Source: an uncultured Acetatifactor sp. | GTDB lineage: Bacteria; Bacillota; Clostridia; Lachnospirales; Lachnospiraceae | DNA: 64,000 nucleotides | Direction: 5' to 3' | Assembly (NCBI GenBank): GCA_910584235.1 | Contig: CAJTZD010000005.1 | Coordinates: 1-64,000 of the forward strand | Shown here: positions 52,752 through 61,017 of the stretch, piece after piece | Layout of the letters: each line of letters begins with the position of its first letter | Numbering within the stretch: position 1 is the stretch's first letter | Program-made: the position numbers and the translations under genes | Notes under the pieces: generated by a model | What the model was told of the DNA's origin: nothing | The model's database searches: none | The model's input: the letters and a program-made list of their open reading frames with translations, nothing else

Positions 52752-53279
52752 TTAGCCAATGATATCAATCTGACACATCCGCATAGTCTCCAGGGCCGCC
52801 TCGTGGGTTTTCGGCGTCACACCAGCGCAGCAGGAGGCATCTACAGAAATGCCCGCCTCCGGAAAATGGGCTTTCAAAAGCAGCGCATTGGACACCACAC
52901 AGATATCCGTGCACAGCCCGGCCAGTTGGATTTCGATCTCTCCTCTGTCCGCAGTCTTCCCGATCTCCTCCACCAGCTTTGTCGAACCGAATGTGCCCTT
53001 TTCCACAGCGCAGTAATTCTTCTGTGCCAGGGCATGCTGCACCTTTTCGTCCAAAAGCCAGCCGTCGGTATCCTTAATGCAATGGGGCACGGGAAGCTTT
53101 CTGCCTTCCGCCGTCTCAAGGTAATCCGGATAGTGTGTATCCAAAGTGACAAATATCCTGCCCTCAAAGCCCTTAATCTTATTTACCATATTGTCCACGA
53201 TTCCCCGGGCCTCTTTCGTACCCAGCGCTCCGTCCACAAAATCCCTCTGCATGTCAACCACAACCAGAATCTTCTCCAT
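52752..53279 (-). CDS. Isochorismatase-family hydrolase, nicotinamidase-like
   Basis: A 175-residue cysteine hydrolase. The catalytic triad is Asp9 (VVDMQRDF), Lys94 (AVEKGTFGS) and Cys127 (LCTDICV). DTH at 47-49 and His66 match the metal site of nicotinamidases. It probably converts nicotinamide to nicotinate in NAD salvage, though other amidases of the family cannot be excluded. It follows the rplT terminator region on the same strand. Confidence 0.85.
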   Translation of the reverse strand: MEKILVVVDMQRDFVDGALGTKEARGIVDNMVNKIKGFEGRIFVTLDTHYPDYLETAEGRKLPVPHCIKDTDGWLLDEKVQHALAQKNYCAVEKGTFGSTKLVEEIGKTADRGEIEIQLAGLCTDICVVSNALLLKAHFPEAGISVDASCCAGVTPKTHEAALETMRMCQIDIIG

Positions 53280-53351
53280 AAAGCCTCCTGTCTGTTTTCC
53301 TTTTGGGAAATCTGTTGTCTGTTATCCCTGTATCACTTTTCAGATTGCGAA

Positions 53352-53384
53352 AAGCCCCGGGACAGATATGTGTTCCCGGGGCTT
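53352..53384 (-). terminator. Terminator of infC-rpmI-rplT
   Basis: AAGCCCCGGG / CCCGGGGCTT stem followed by TTTT in the minus direction, 13 bp past the rplT stop. Confidence 0.8.
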
Positions 53385-53396
53385 CCTTTCCTCTGC

Positions 53397-53753
53397 TTAT
53401 GCCAGCTTGGTCTTTGCAAGTTCTGCCAGTGTCTTGAAGCCTTCCGCGTCATTGACTGCCATCTCAGCCAGCATCTTTCTGTTGATCTCCACCTCAGCCA
53501 GCTTCAGGCCATACATGAATCTGCTGTAGGAAAGGCCGTTCATCCTGGCCGCTGCGTTGATACGCGCGATCCACAGCTGCCTGAACTGACGCTTTCTCTC
53601 TTTTCTGCCTGCATATGCGTTGGCAAGAGCCCTCATAACGGACTGCTTCGCTATTCTGTACTGCTTGCTTCTTGCTCCCCTGTAGCCTTTCGCAAGCTTC
53701 AATACTCTTTTATGTTTTTTCTTGGCGTTTAAGCCACCTTTGATCCTAGCCAT
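53397..53753 (-). CDS. rplT: 50S ribosomal protein L20
   Basis: A 118-residue basic protein of standard length (MARIKGGLNAKKKHKRVLKL, SKQYRIAKQSVMRALANAYAG). It binds 23S rRNA early in 50S assembly and, in Firmicutes, represses its own operon through the infC leader. Third gene of infC-rpmI-rplT. Confidence 0.98.
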   Translation of the reverse strand: MARIKGGLNAKKKHKRVLKLAKGYRGARSKQYRIAKQSVMRALANAYAGRKERKRQFRQLWIARINAAARMNGLSYSRFMYGLKLAEVEINRKMLAEMAVNDAEGFKTLAELAKTKLA

Positions 53754-53798
53754 TCTTAATCTCCTCCTGTTTCGATTTTAACCCGGTATCTGTCTGCC

Positions 53799-53996
53799 TT
53801 ATAAGTAGGGCAGAATCTTCTTCATATTCTTCTCGTTCGTCTTGTCCGTGATCGTGGACTTCCTCAGATTACGCTTGGTCTTCCGAGACTTCTTGGTCAA
53901 GATATGGCTCTTGTAAGCCTTATTTCTTTTCAGCTTACCCGTTCCTGTCACTTTAAAACGCTTTGCAGCAGATCTGTTTGTTTTCATTTTGGGCAT
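53799..53996 (-). CDS. rpmI: 50S ribosomal protein L35
   Basis: A 65-residue basic protein (MPKMKTNRSAAKRFKVTGTG, SHILTKKSRKTKRNLRK) of standard length. Between infC and rplT in the canonical order. Confidence 0.98.
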   Translation of the reverse strand: MPKMKTNRSAAKRFKVTGTGKLKRNKAYKSHILTKKSRKTKRNLRKSTITDKTNEKNMKKILPYL

Positions 53997-54098
53997 AGCA
54001 ATTTCCTCCTAAACTTTTCATGATTTATTATACGAACCGCTTCGCGTATCCCCATCCTGTGTCCATGACGGAAAACGCTTTGCGAACCCTATAACCGC

Positions 54099-54623
54099 TT
54101 ATACCTTTTTTGCATCCGAACGCTTTTCCGCCAGGAACATGGTCATACTCCTGCCCTCCACCTTGGGCGCTTTCTCTACCACGGCAATATCAGCCACGCT
54201 CTGGGCGAAATCGTCCAAAATGTGCTTAGTGGTATTCATATGAGCCATCTCGCGGCCACGGAACCGGAGCGTTACTTTGACTTTGTCACCCTTTGTCAGG
54301 AATTTCCTGGCTGCATTGACTTTCGTGTTCAGATCATTGGTGTCAATATTGGGAGACAGGCGGATTTCCTTGATCTCAATGATCCTCTGTTTTTTCTTTG
54401 CCTCTTTTTCCTTTCTGACCATCTCATACTTGTACTTCCCGTAATCGACAATCTTGCATACCGGGGGCTTGGCGGTAGGAGCAATCTTCACCAGATCCAA
54501 ACCAGCCTCCTCAGCCATTCTCATAGCCTCCCTCGCAGGCATGATCCCCAGCTGCGCACCGTCCTCGCCAATCAGACGAATCTCCTTGTCCCGAATCTGT
54601 TCGTTAATCATTAAGTCGCTAAT
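54099..54623 (-). CDS. infC: Translation initiation factor IF-3, AUU start
   Basis: A 174-residue IF-3 with the N-terminal domain (INEQIRDKEIRLIGEDGAQL), the linker helix (KYEMVRKEKEAKKKQR) and the C-terminal domain (KVKVTLRFRGREMAHMN). It binds the 30S subunit and discriminates start codons. The best start is ATT at 54621-54623, nine bases after GGGGAGG. The in-frame ATG upstream overlaps the ribosome site itself, and the next ATG is 12 bases further. An AUU start is the known device by which IF-3 limits its own synthesis. Confidence 0.93.
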   Translation of the reverse strand: MSDLMINEQIRDKEIRLIGEDGAQLGIMPAREAMRMAEEAGLDLVKIAPTAKPPVCKIVDYGKYKYEMVRKEKEAKKKQRIIEIKEIRLSPNIDTNDLNTKVNAARKFLTKGDKVKVTLRFRGREMAHMNTTKHILDDFAQSVADIAVVEKAPKVEGRSMTMFLAEKRSDAKKV

Positions 54624-54790
54624 GGTCTTATACCTCCCCATAAGAAAAGTGGATAGCATAACTATCCACTTTCACTCACCGCACACAGGACAGTCTGCTG
54701 CCTGTGTATGAAATCCATATCGTGAACGCTTACTGGCCCGATTGCCGTAAGGTGAGAGCGGATACTCTGCTTTTTTGTGTTCTTCACAGT
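54624..54790 (-). promoter_or_regulatory. infC operon leader (L20-type autoregulatory leader)
   Basis: The leader contains a strong hairpin, AAAGTGGATAG/CTATCCACTTT (54646-54672), just above the infC ribosome site, and further paired regions upstream. Position and layout match the Firmicute L20 leader, where L20 causes premature termination. The assignment rests on context and has not been tested by a covariance model. Confidence 0.6.
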
Positions 54791-54831
54791 TTTTTACTTT
54801 ACCATAGATTCCGGATGCTGTCAATATCAAA

Positions 54832-55266
54832 TTAAATTTTTTGTATTTTTAAATCCCTGTCTCTGTAAAAGCGACAGGCCTCCCTGGCCGCCTTAAGCCA
54901 CCGCTCCTCCCCGGTTGCACGCCACAGGGAGGTGAGGCCCGGAATCACATAAGCGCCAATGGTTCCGTTGGCATCCGTGCACTCCCCGGTCTCCACATTC
55001 CATGCCTTGCCGAAGCCATGCTCCGGGGAGTAGTGGGACACCAGAAATTCAGCCGTACTTTCCGCGGCCTGAAGCCACTTCTCTTTCTCTATGCTTTTGT
55101 CCTGAGCCGCCACCCAGGCCTGGGACAGTTCCTTTATGGCAAAGCCCAGATTACAGGTATCCTCCACATCCCTTTCCCCGCTCAGCATCCAGTGATAATG
55201 AGTATGAATCAGCCCCGTCCGCCCCACCGCCTCATTGCTCCAGGCGTCCAGATTACTCACTTTCAT
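54832..55266 (-). pseudogene. Glycosidase gene truncated at its 3' end
   Basis: The 144 residues begin properly (AGGAGG, ATG) and look like the first part of an (alpha/alpha)-barrel sugar enzyme: LIHTHYHWMLSGERDVEDTC, WLQAAESTAEFLVSHYSPEH, GAYVIPGLTSLWRATGEERW. The frame then ends abruptly (FYRDRDLKIQKI) at the AT-rich spacer before the infC leader. Such enzymes are usually several hundred residues, so the 3' part has probably been deleted. Function is likely lost. Confidence 0.6.
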
Positions 55267-55287
55267 ATCCCCCTCCTGATCGCCATT

Positions 55288-56232
55288 CTAATTCTGCGGC
55301 CACCCAAACTCCATGATTCTACGGTATTCCTCCTCGCCAATCTCCAAAATGGTCCCATGCTTGAACCCATATGGAAAAGAGAACAGCCTGTCCGAACGCT
55401 TAAATTCTCCTCCGGCCAAATTCGGCGCCACAAAGGGCACATAGCCCTGTCCGGCTCCAGGTACCCCATAGTAATCCAGGAAAAGACACCATCTGCCATC
55501 CTCAATGCGCACCGCTGTAGGCGCTTCATACTTGCCCTCCTCCAGCACCGCCATCCTATCGTCAAACCGCTCCACTTTCCTGTACGGCCCCGTCACCTCA
55601 GGTGCACACAGTTCAATAATCCTGGCCGGATTGTGCTCATGCTTCAAAAACATGTAGTACATCCCCGCTTCCTCATAGATGGCGGAATCGATCACCCCAA
55701 TGCTCTCTTCCCGGTAAAGCAGAGCGGGCTTTGTAAACTGCCTGAAATCCCTGGTCCTGGAATAGAATATCCCTTTGGGTCCATATCCGTTGTCCGCATG
55801 GGAAGAAGACCAGTGCAGCACATAATCCCCCTGTTTCCTGTCATACACCACATCTGGCGCCCAGAGACAGCCAAACCCCTCATCTCCCAGCTTAACAAGC
55901 TCCTGTTCCGTCCAGTGCACCAGATCCTCCGACTCCCAGTGGGCCAGGAACTTGCTGCCGTTCCTGGACACATTCTCCCAGCTATTCTCATACTTCCCCC
56001 GCATCCCGTAAGCCAGACTCAGATCCGTGGCGAAAATATGGTACTTCCCATCGGCCTGATTCCTGACAATGGTATGATCCCGCACGCCCTTATCCCCGTA
56101 AAAGGCCCACAGTACCGGCTGGCCGCCGTTTACCGCCTCCCAGGTAAATCCGTCCCGGCTCAGCCCAAAGTACACCTGCTCCCCGTCCGGGGTCCTTTTT
56201 TCCTTAAAATGAACAAACAGATACGCTCCCAT
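55288..56232 (-). CDS. GH43-like glycosidase
   Basis: A 314-residue five-bladed beta-propeller glycosidase, cytoplasmic. Probable catalytic acids are Asp in VRDHTIVRN, the pKa-modulating Asp in LWAPDVVYD and Glu in KYEAPTAVR. Arabinofuranosidase or xylosidase activity is typical of the clan, but the substrate is unknown. The start follows AAAGGAGG. It lies between a truncated permease and a truncated glycosidase, so it is the only intact gene of a collapsed sugar locus. Confidence 0.82.
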   Translation of the reverse strand: MGAYLFVHFKEKRTPDGEQVYFGLSRDGFTWEAVNGGQPVLWAFYGDKGVRDHTIVRNQADGKYHIFATDLSLAYGMRGKYENSWENVSRNGSKFLAHWESEDLVHWTEQELVKLGDEGFGCLWAPDVVYDRKQGDYVLHWSSSHADNGYGPKGIFYSRTRDFRQFTKPALLYREESIGVIDSAIYEEAGMYYMFLKHEHNPARIIELCAPEVTGPYRKVERFDDRMAVLEEGKYEAPTAVRIEDGRWCLFLDYYGVPGAGQGYVPFVAPNLAGGEFKRSDRLFSFPYGFKHGTILEIGEEEYRRIMEFGWPQN

Positions 56233-56247
56233 AGCAAATATCCTCCT

Positions 56248-56958
56248 TTAACCTTTGACGGATCCCACCATCATTCCCTGGGTGAAAAATTTCTGCGCGA
56301 AAGGATACATGGCAATCATGGGCACAGAGGCCACCATGATAGCTGCCAGCTCAATGGTCTTCGAGGATGTAGGGCCGGCTGCATCCTGCAGCAGCGCATA
56401 AATCTCCGCATTTCCTGCCGCCGAGCTGGTTTTAAGTGCCTCTAGCGCATTGGCGTTATGTACCAACTGCACAATGTAATACTGAAGTGTCTTCAGCCCT
56501 CCGCTTTCCGTGTAGAATAAGGTGGTCTGATAATCGTTCCACACACCCACCACAGTAAACACAGCCAGCGCCGCAATGACCGGTTTGGACAAGGACATCA
56601 CCACGCGACTGTAAATCTTGAATTCCGAAGCCCCGTCCAGCCTGGCCGACTCGTACAGCTCCCCTGGAATCGCCTTAAAATTACTGTTATAAATAATTAC
56701 ATTGTAAAACCCGCCAAACAGCCAGGGAATAATGTAGACCCAGTAGGTATTATACATTCCAAACAGGCTGATGACAAGAAAACTGGCGATAATTCCTCCG
56801 CTGATGTACATGCTTAAAAACCCCAGAATCAAATAAAACCTTTTCCCTTTCAGATAATCCCTGGAAAATCCATAGGCAAACATTGTAGTAATAATGGTGG
56901 AGAGAACTGTCACGATAACCGTTCTGGAAAAGGTGATAAACAGCGCCCCCTGGAACTG
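56248..56958 (-). pseudogene. LplC-type permease truncated at its 5' end
   Basis: From FQGALFITFSRTVIVTVLS onward the sequence is an ordinary CUT1 permease (EAA loop YESARLDGASEFKIYSRVVMS, C-terminus FFTQGMMVGSVKG). The first 80 or so residues are missing. The open frame simply runs on into the antisense strand of an AraC fragment, giving a meaningless 449-residue chimera. No start codon or ribosome site exists at the junction. Confidence 0.8.
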
Positions 56959-56964
56959 TTGATT

Positions 56965-57339
56965 TCTCCTCTCCGCTCCGCCCTCCGCCAGCCGGATACC
57001 GCCCCCACCCTTGCCCCCACCCAGCTTCACCAGATCCTGGAAATGATTGAGGCAAACTACATGCGGGAAATCCGCCTGACAGATGTGGCAAAACATTTTT
57101 ACCTCTCCCCCAATTACCTGTCCATCCTGATCAAAAAAGAGACCGGCCTGACTTTCAGCGAGCTGCTGATCCAGAAACGCATCGCCCTGGCCAAAAAGAT
57201 GCTGGCACAGACCAGCCTGCCCATCCAGGATATCATGGAACAGGTAGGCTACAAAGACTATTCCTGCTTTATCAAGCTTTTCAAAAAGCACACGGGCTCT
57301 ACTCCATACGCCTACCGAAAAGCCACAGGGCTTCTCTAG
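56965..57339 (+). pseudogene. AraC-family regulator fragment (C-terminal HTH only)
   Basis: An intact AraC double HTH (IRLTDVAKHFYLSPNYLSIL, IQDIMEQVGYKDYSCFIKLF) is preceded by only about 30 residues, beginning at the junction with the truncated permease. The sensor or receiver part is gone. The fragment is head-to-head with the permease remnant, as expected if a deletion removed everything between a regulator and its divergent transporter operon. Confidence 0.75.
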
Positions 57340-57416
57340 GAGGCGCTTCGAAATACGTTTCTCCTCTATCCGCCTTGCGGCGTACACGCTGCCCAGGCAA
57401 AGTCCGCGCCCTGCAC

Positions 57417-57461
57417 ACAAAAACCGGCCGTCCCGCTCACTGCAAGCCTGGACGGCCGGTT
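57417..57461 (-). terminator. Terminator of the DUF1540 gene
   Basis: AACCGGCCGTCC / GGACGGCCGGTT, a 12 bp stem followed by TTTTTGT in the minus direction, 30 bp past the stop. Confidence 0.8.
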
Positions 57462-57490
57462 CCCTCTCCGGCTCTTCTTTTTTGCTTTTT

Positions 57491-57811
57491 CTACCTTTCG
57501 GTAAAAGTCGCGCACTCCGTGCCCTTGCAGTCGCAGGCTCCGCAGCCCTTGATGTCCACATGGTCGGCATGGCATTTGTAGTTGGAATTGTAGACACATT
57601 TCACCGCTTCGCAGTCTATGCTGATTGTCCTGCTGGGATGCACTACAGAACTTTTGAAAGAGTCCATGCCCTCCCGCCTCTGGGTAAAGCTCTCGCAGCA
57701 GGTTCCCTCACAGTCGCAGGCTTTCTCTCCGCCCACGCAGATGTCCCCTTTGCAGCACAGATGCTGTTCATTATAGCAGCAGTTTTCCACGGCACATTTT
57801 AAATCCGCCAT
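57491..57811 (-). CDS. DUF1540 protein with two Cys-rich repeats
   Basis: A 106-residue protein with two DUF1540 units: C-A-VENCCYNEQHLCCKG with CDCEGTCCESF, and CEAVKCVYNSNYKCHAD with CDCKGTECATF. The cysteines suggest metal binding. The start MADLKCAVEN follows GGAGG with five bases. The family is widespread in Clostridia and of unknown function. It is a single gene with its own terminator. Confidence 0.85.
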   Translation of the reverse strand: MADLKCAVENCCYNEQHLCCKGDICVGGEKACDCEGTCCESFTQRREGMDSFKSSVVHPSRTISIDCEAVKCVYNSNYKCHADHVDIKGCGACDCKGTECATFTER

Positions 57812-57949
57812 ATTAGCCTCCTTCTGCGCTGCTGTCGCTTCTCTTCGCAGGGTCTGCTCTGCAATCCGGGTTCTTTCTGTACTTTGGGCATCCACATATT
57901 CTCCGAATTTGCCCTAAGTCACCAAATTGACTAAGCAGAGCCAAGCTTC

Positions 57950-58013
57950 ATCCTGCGATTCGCTCTGCGGATTCGCTGCAAGCAGCGCAGAGGCGGCGAA
58001 TCCGGACAGGATC
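57950..58013. repeat. Large palindromic hairpin in a 447 bp gap
   Basis: ATCCTG...GATTCGC-TCTGCG pairs with CGCAGA...GCGAATC...CAGGAT around the loop GATTCGCTGCAAGCAG. The stem is about 19 bp in three blocks. It lies between the DUF1540 start and the thrS stop. The remaining 250 bp to thrS show no gene that I can support. Confidence 0.5.
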
Positions 58014-58258
58014 CGCATCTGCCCCGGCTTATGAATGGAGCAGCTACAGTCCTGTCAGGATTAGTATGCCGCATTTACGTCCGGACTATTCCGGAAAATC
58101 ATCAGGAATCGTATCTGGCAATCAGATTTCGTAAACCATTCGTTTCCATACCATTTCAGCCTGTACAGACAGCTTTTGCACAATGTCTGTCCTATTGGGT
58201 TCTGTCAGCTTTTCCTACAGCGGCCCATCAGACTCCGCATCCAAAAGCCCTGTCTCCT

Positions 58259-60235
58259 CTATGCCTTAGCGTTCTCCGGCTTATCCTGCACTTCCTCTTT
58301 CCGGATCTCTTTGGTGCGGATTTCCTCACAGATCTGATCCATGAACTCTGCCAGCGGTTTCTGGCCCTCGTCTCCCGCGAAACGGCTTCTCACGGACACC
58401 AGTCCATCCTCTTCCTCCTGCTGCCCCACTACCAGCATATAGGGCACTCTGTCCAGTCTGGCCTCACGGATCTTGAATCCAATCTTCTCCGAGCGGTTGT
58501 CTACCGTGGCATCAATGTCCTTTGCCTTAAGCTCTCCCAGCACCTTGTCCGCATAGGCCTCGTATTTTTCGGAAATGGGAAGCACCCGCACCTGCTCCGG
58601 GCAAAGCCAGGTAGGGAATTTGCCCGCATATTTTTCAATCAGCCAGGCCAGCGTCCGCTCATAGCAGCCGATAGAAGTCCGGTGAATGATATAAGGGCGC
58701 ACCTTGTCGCCGTTTTCGTCAATATAGTACATGTCGAACTGCTCCGCCAGCAGGGCGTCCCACTGGATGGTGATCATGGTGTCCTCCTTGCCGTACACGT
58801 TTTTCGCATTGATGTCCACCTTAGGGCCGTAAAAAGCAGCCTCGCCCACATCCTCCACAAAAGGAATCCCCAATTCGTTCAGCACCCGGCGGATAGCCCC
58901 TTCCGTCTCCTCCCAGACTTCCGGCTCGCCGATATATTTTTCACGGTTCTCCGGATCCCATTTGGACAGATGGTAGGTCACATCCTCCTCCAGCCCCAGA
59001 GTCTGCAGGCAGTACTGGGCCAGGGCGATGCAGCCCTTGAACTCCTCCACCATCTGATCCGGCCTGACGATCAGGTGTCCCTCGGAGATGGTGAACTGCC
59101 GTACCCTGGTGAGGCCGTGCATCTCGCCGGAATCCTCGTTGCGGAACAGCGTGGACGTCTCCCCATAGCGGCAGGGCATGTCGCGGTAGGATTTCTGGCT
59201 GTTCTTGAACACATAGTACTGGAACGGACATGTCATGGGGCGCAGTGCGAAGACTTCCTTGTCTTTTTCCTCGTCCCCCAGCACGAACATGCCCTCTTTA
59301 TAGTGATCCCAATGTCCGGAGATCTTATACAGGTCGCTTTTTGCCATCAGCGGGGTCTTGGTGCGCACATATCCCCACTCCTTGTCCTCCAGATCTTCGA
59401 TCCAGCGCTGGAGTTTCATGACCATCTTGGTTCCCTTGGGCGTAAGCAGCGGCAGTCCCTGGCCAATGACGTCCACGGTGGTGAACAGTTCCATCTCCCT
59501 GCCCAGCCTGTTGTGATCCCGGCGCTTTGCGTCTTCCATGCGTTCCAGATGGGCCGCAAGGTCTTCTTTTTTATTGTAGGCAGTGCCGTAGATGCGCTGC
59601 AGCCTGGCTCTGTCGGAATCTCCCCTCCAGTAAGCCATGGAGGAAGAAGTAAGCTTGAATGCCTTGACCCCCTTTGTGCTCATCAGATGGGGGCCGGCGC
59701 AGAGATCCACGAATTCCCCCTGCCTGTAGAAAGAAATCTCCGCGTCCTCCGGAAGATCCTTGATCAGCTCCACCTTATAAGGCTCCTCCCTCTCTTCCAT
59801 CAGCTTTATGGCCTCTGCCCTGGGCAGGGCAAAGCGCTCCAGCTTTGCGCCGTTTTTGATGAGTTTCTTCATTTCCGCCTCAATGGCGTCCAGGTCCTCC
59901 CTGGAAAATGGCTCATGTTCGAAATCATAGTAGAATCCCGTATCAATGCTGGGGCCAATGGCCAGCTTCACCTGGGGGAACAGATTCTTCACCGCTTCCG
60001 CCAGCACATGGGACGCCGTATGGCGGATGGTGGCCAGGCCCTCCGGGTCGTTTGCCGTACAGATGCTCAGCTCACAGTCCCCATCCAGCACTGTCCGCAA
60101 ATCCACCACTTTTCCGTCCGCCTTGCCGCAGCAGGCAGCCCTTGCAAGCCCCTCGCTGATGTCAAGGGCAATATCATATACGCTCATGGCGCTTCCGTAC
60201 TCCTTTACGGAGCCGTCTTTCAATGTGATTTTCAT
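58259..60235 (-). CDS. thrS: Threonyl-tRNA synthetase
   Basis: A 658-residue class II synthetase. It has an N-terminal TGS domain, an editing domain (TIRHTASHVLAEAVKNLFPQ), a catalytic core with motif 2 MTCPFQYYVFKN...YRYGETSTLFRNEDSGEMHGL and motif 3 IHRTSIGCYERTLAWLIEKY, and a C-terminal anticodon-binding domain. Full length. Its ATG overlaps the stop of the small upstream gene (ATGA). Expression is controlled by a threonine-specific T-box leader. Confidence 0.97.
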   Translation of the reverse strand: MKITLKDGSVKEYGSAMSVYDIALDISEGLARAACCGKADGKVVDLRTVLDGDCELSICTANDPEGLATIRHTASHVLAEAVKNLFPQVKLAIGPSIDTGFYYDFEHEPFSREDLDAIEAEMKKLIKNGAKLERFALPRAEAIKLMEEREEPYKVELIKDLPEDAEISFYRQGEFVDLCAGPHLMSTKGVKAFKLTSSSMAYWRGDSDRARLQRIYGTAYNKKEDLAAHLERMEDAKRRDHNRLGREMELFTTVDVIGQGLPLLTPKGTKMVMKLQRWIEDLEDKEWGYVRTKTPLMAKSDLYKISGHWDHYKEGMFVLGDEEKDKEVFALRPMTCPFQYYVFKNSQKSYRDMPCRYGETSTLFRNEDSGEMHGLTRVRQFTISEGHLIVRPDQMVEEFKGCIALAQYCLQTLGLEEDVTYHLSKWDPENREKYIGEPEVWEETEGAIRRVLNELGIPFVEDVGEAAFYGPKVDINAKNVYGKEDTMITIQWDALLAEQFDMYYIDENGDKVRPYIIHRTSIGCYERTLAWLIEKYAGKFPTWLCPEQVRVLPISEKYEAYADKVLGELKAKDIDATVDNRSEKIGFKIREARLDRVPYMLVVGQQEEEDGLVSVRSRFAGDEGQKPLAEFMDQICEEIRTKEIRKEEVQDKPENAKA

Positions 60236-60543
60236 TTCTGTCTCTTCTCCTTTCTCTCCTTACGGGCTCTTCTGCATCTGCATCCCTGTCTTTCTTTCCC
60301 CTGTCCCGGCTTCCCGGTGCCGGCCCCGCAGTCGCAGCCATTGGCATTTCCGCTGCCGCTGCCGTTCCCGTTTCCGCATTCGATCATGACACCATGGGTC
60401 ATGATCGCCATCCGCAGGCCATGGATGATTCCCGCCAGCAGACATATGGCTGCAATCATCCAGAGAGTTGCCTTTGTCATGGTCACCTCTCCCTCAAAGC
60501 AGGCTTCTCTCAATTTCCTGCACTTTTCTTTAAGCTCTTCCAT
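60232..60543 (-). CDS. Small membrane protein with Gly/Cys-rich tail, co-transcribed with thrS
   Basis: A 103-residue protein of unknown function. It has a charged N-terminus (EELKEKCRKLREACFEG), one hydrophobic segment (ATLWMIAAICLLAGIIHGL), a Gly/Asn/Ser stretch with three Cys (CGNGNGSGSGNANGCDCG) and a very basic end (CRRARKERKEKRQK). The ATG follows GGAG at ten bases; an internal ATG at residue 22 with a nearer GAGG is an alternative start. It overlaps thrS by four bases and sits directly downstream of the T-box, so it responds to threonine starvation together with thrS. Confidence 0.6.
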   Translation of the reverse strand: MEELKEKCRKLREACFEGEVTMTKATLWMIAAICLLAGIIHGLRMAIMTHGVMIECGNGNGSGSGNANGCDCGAGTGKPGQGKERQGCRCRRARKERKEKRQK

Positions 60544-60674
60544 TTTCTGTCATCTCCTTTTCTGTTCATGAAATTTTATATGCTTGAGATTTTTCATGCT
60601 TCAAATTTAATATCTTTCAGATTTTCTATGCTTCAAGTGTCCGGCAATTACACACAGGCACAGCCTGCGCATAT

Positions 60675-60965
60675 AAAAAGTCCCCTGCAATCCGAAAATT
60701 GCAAGGGACGTTTCTGCTCCAGAGGATTCCATAAAACGCGGTTCCACCCTTGTTGCCGCCGGAAAACCCGGCTGCCACTCGTTTGCTCGTAACGGGAGCC
60801 TCCGTGCCCGATTAAGGGCCGCTCCGAGATGGTCTTCAGATGCTACTGCCTAACCGCTCACAGCACCGGTCTCCCGGGCGGTTCTCTCTGGGGACATCAC
60901 ACATCCTACTCTTCTCATCAACGCTTTCTCAAAGGGATTAAGAATCCCTTTGGATTTTTATCTCT
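60675..60965 (-). promoter_or_regulatory. T-box leader of thrS (specifier ACC)
   Basis: The conserved T-box AAGGGTGGAACCGCG is at 60737-60751. The terminator GTCCCTTGCAAT/ATTGCAGGGGAC followed by TTTTT is at 60675-60709. Stem I features (AGAGAG, GGTGCTGTGAGC) lie around 60850-60900. The specifier in CTGAAGACCATC is ACC (60831-60833), a threonine codon. Uncharged tRNA-Thr would stabilise the antiterminator and allow transcription of the small gene and thrS. Confidence 0.92.
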
Positions 60966-60971
60966 TTTCTT

Positions 60972-61000
60972 ATCTTAATCCCTTTCCTGCAAAAAGTAAA
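60972..61000 (-). promoter_or_regulatory. Predicted promoter of the thrS T-box transcript
   Basis: TTTACT (60995-61000), a 17 bp spacer and TAAGAT (60972-60977), directly above the T-box leader. Confidence 0.55.
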
Positions 61001-61017
61001 GGATTTTTTAAAAAAAG

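Noticed and set aside
55018..56445. 475-codon open frame on the plus strand
   Set aside because: Antisense to the GH43 gene and neighbouring remnants, with His/Pro/Ile-rich composition typical of shadow frames.
56248..57597. 449-residue protein as one gene
   Set aside because: Only the C-terminal 236 residues are permease. The rest is the reverse strand of an AraC fragment and the region beyond it.
58031..60571. 846-codon open frame on the plus strand
   Set aside because: It is antisense to thrS and its upstream gene, has no ribosome site and shows no protein-like motifs. It is a by-product of codon bias.
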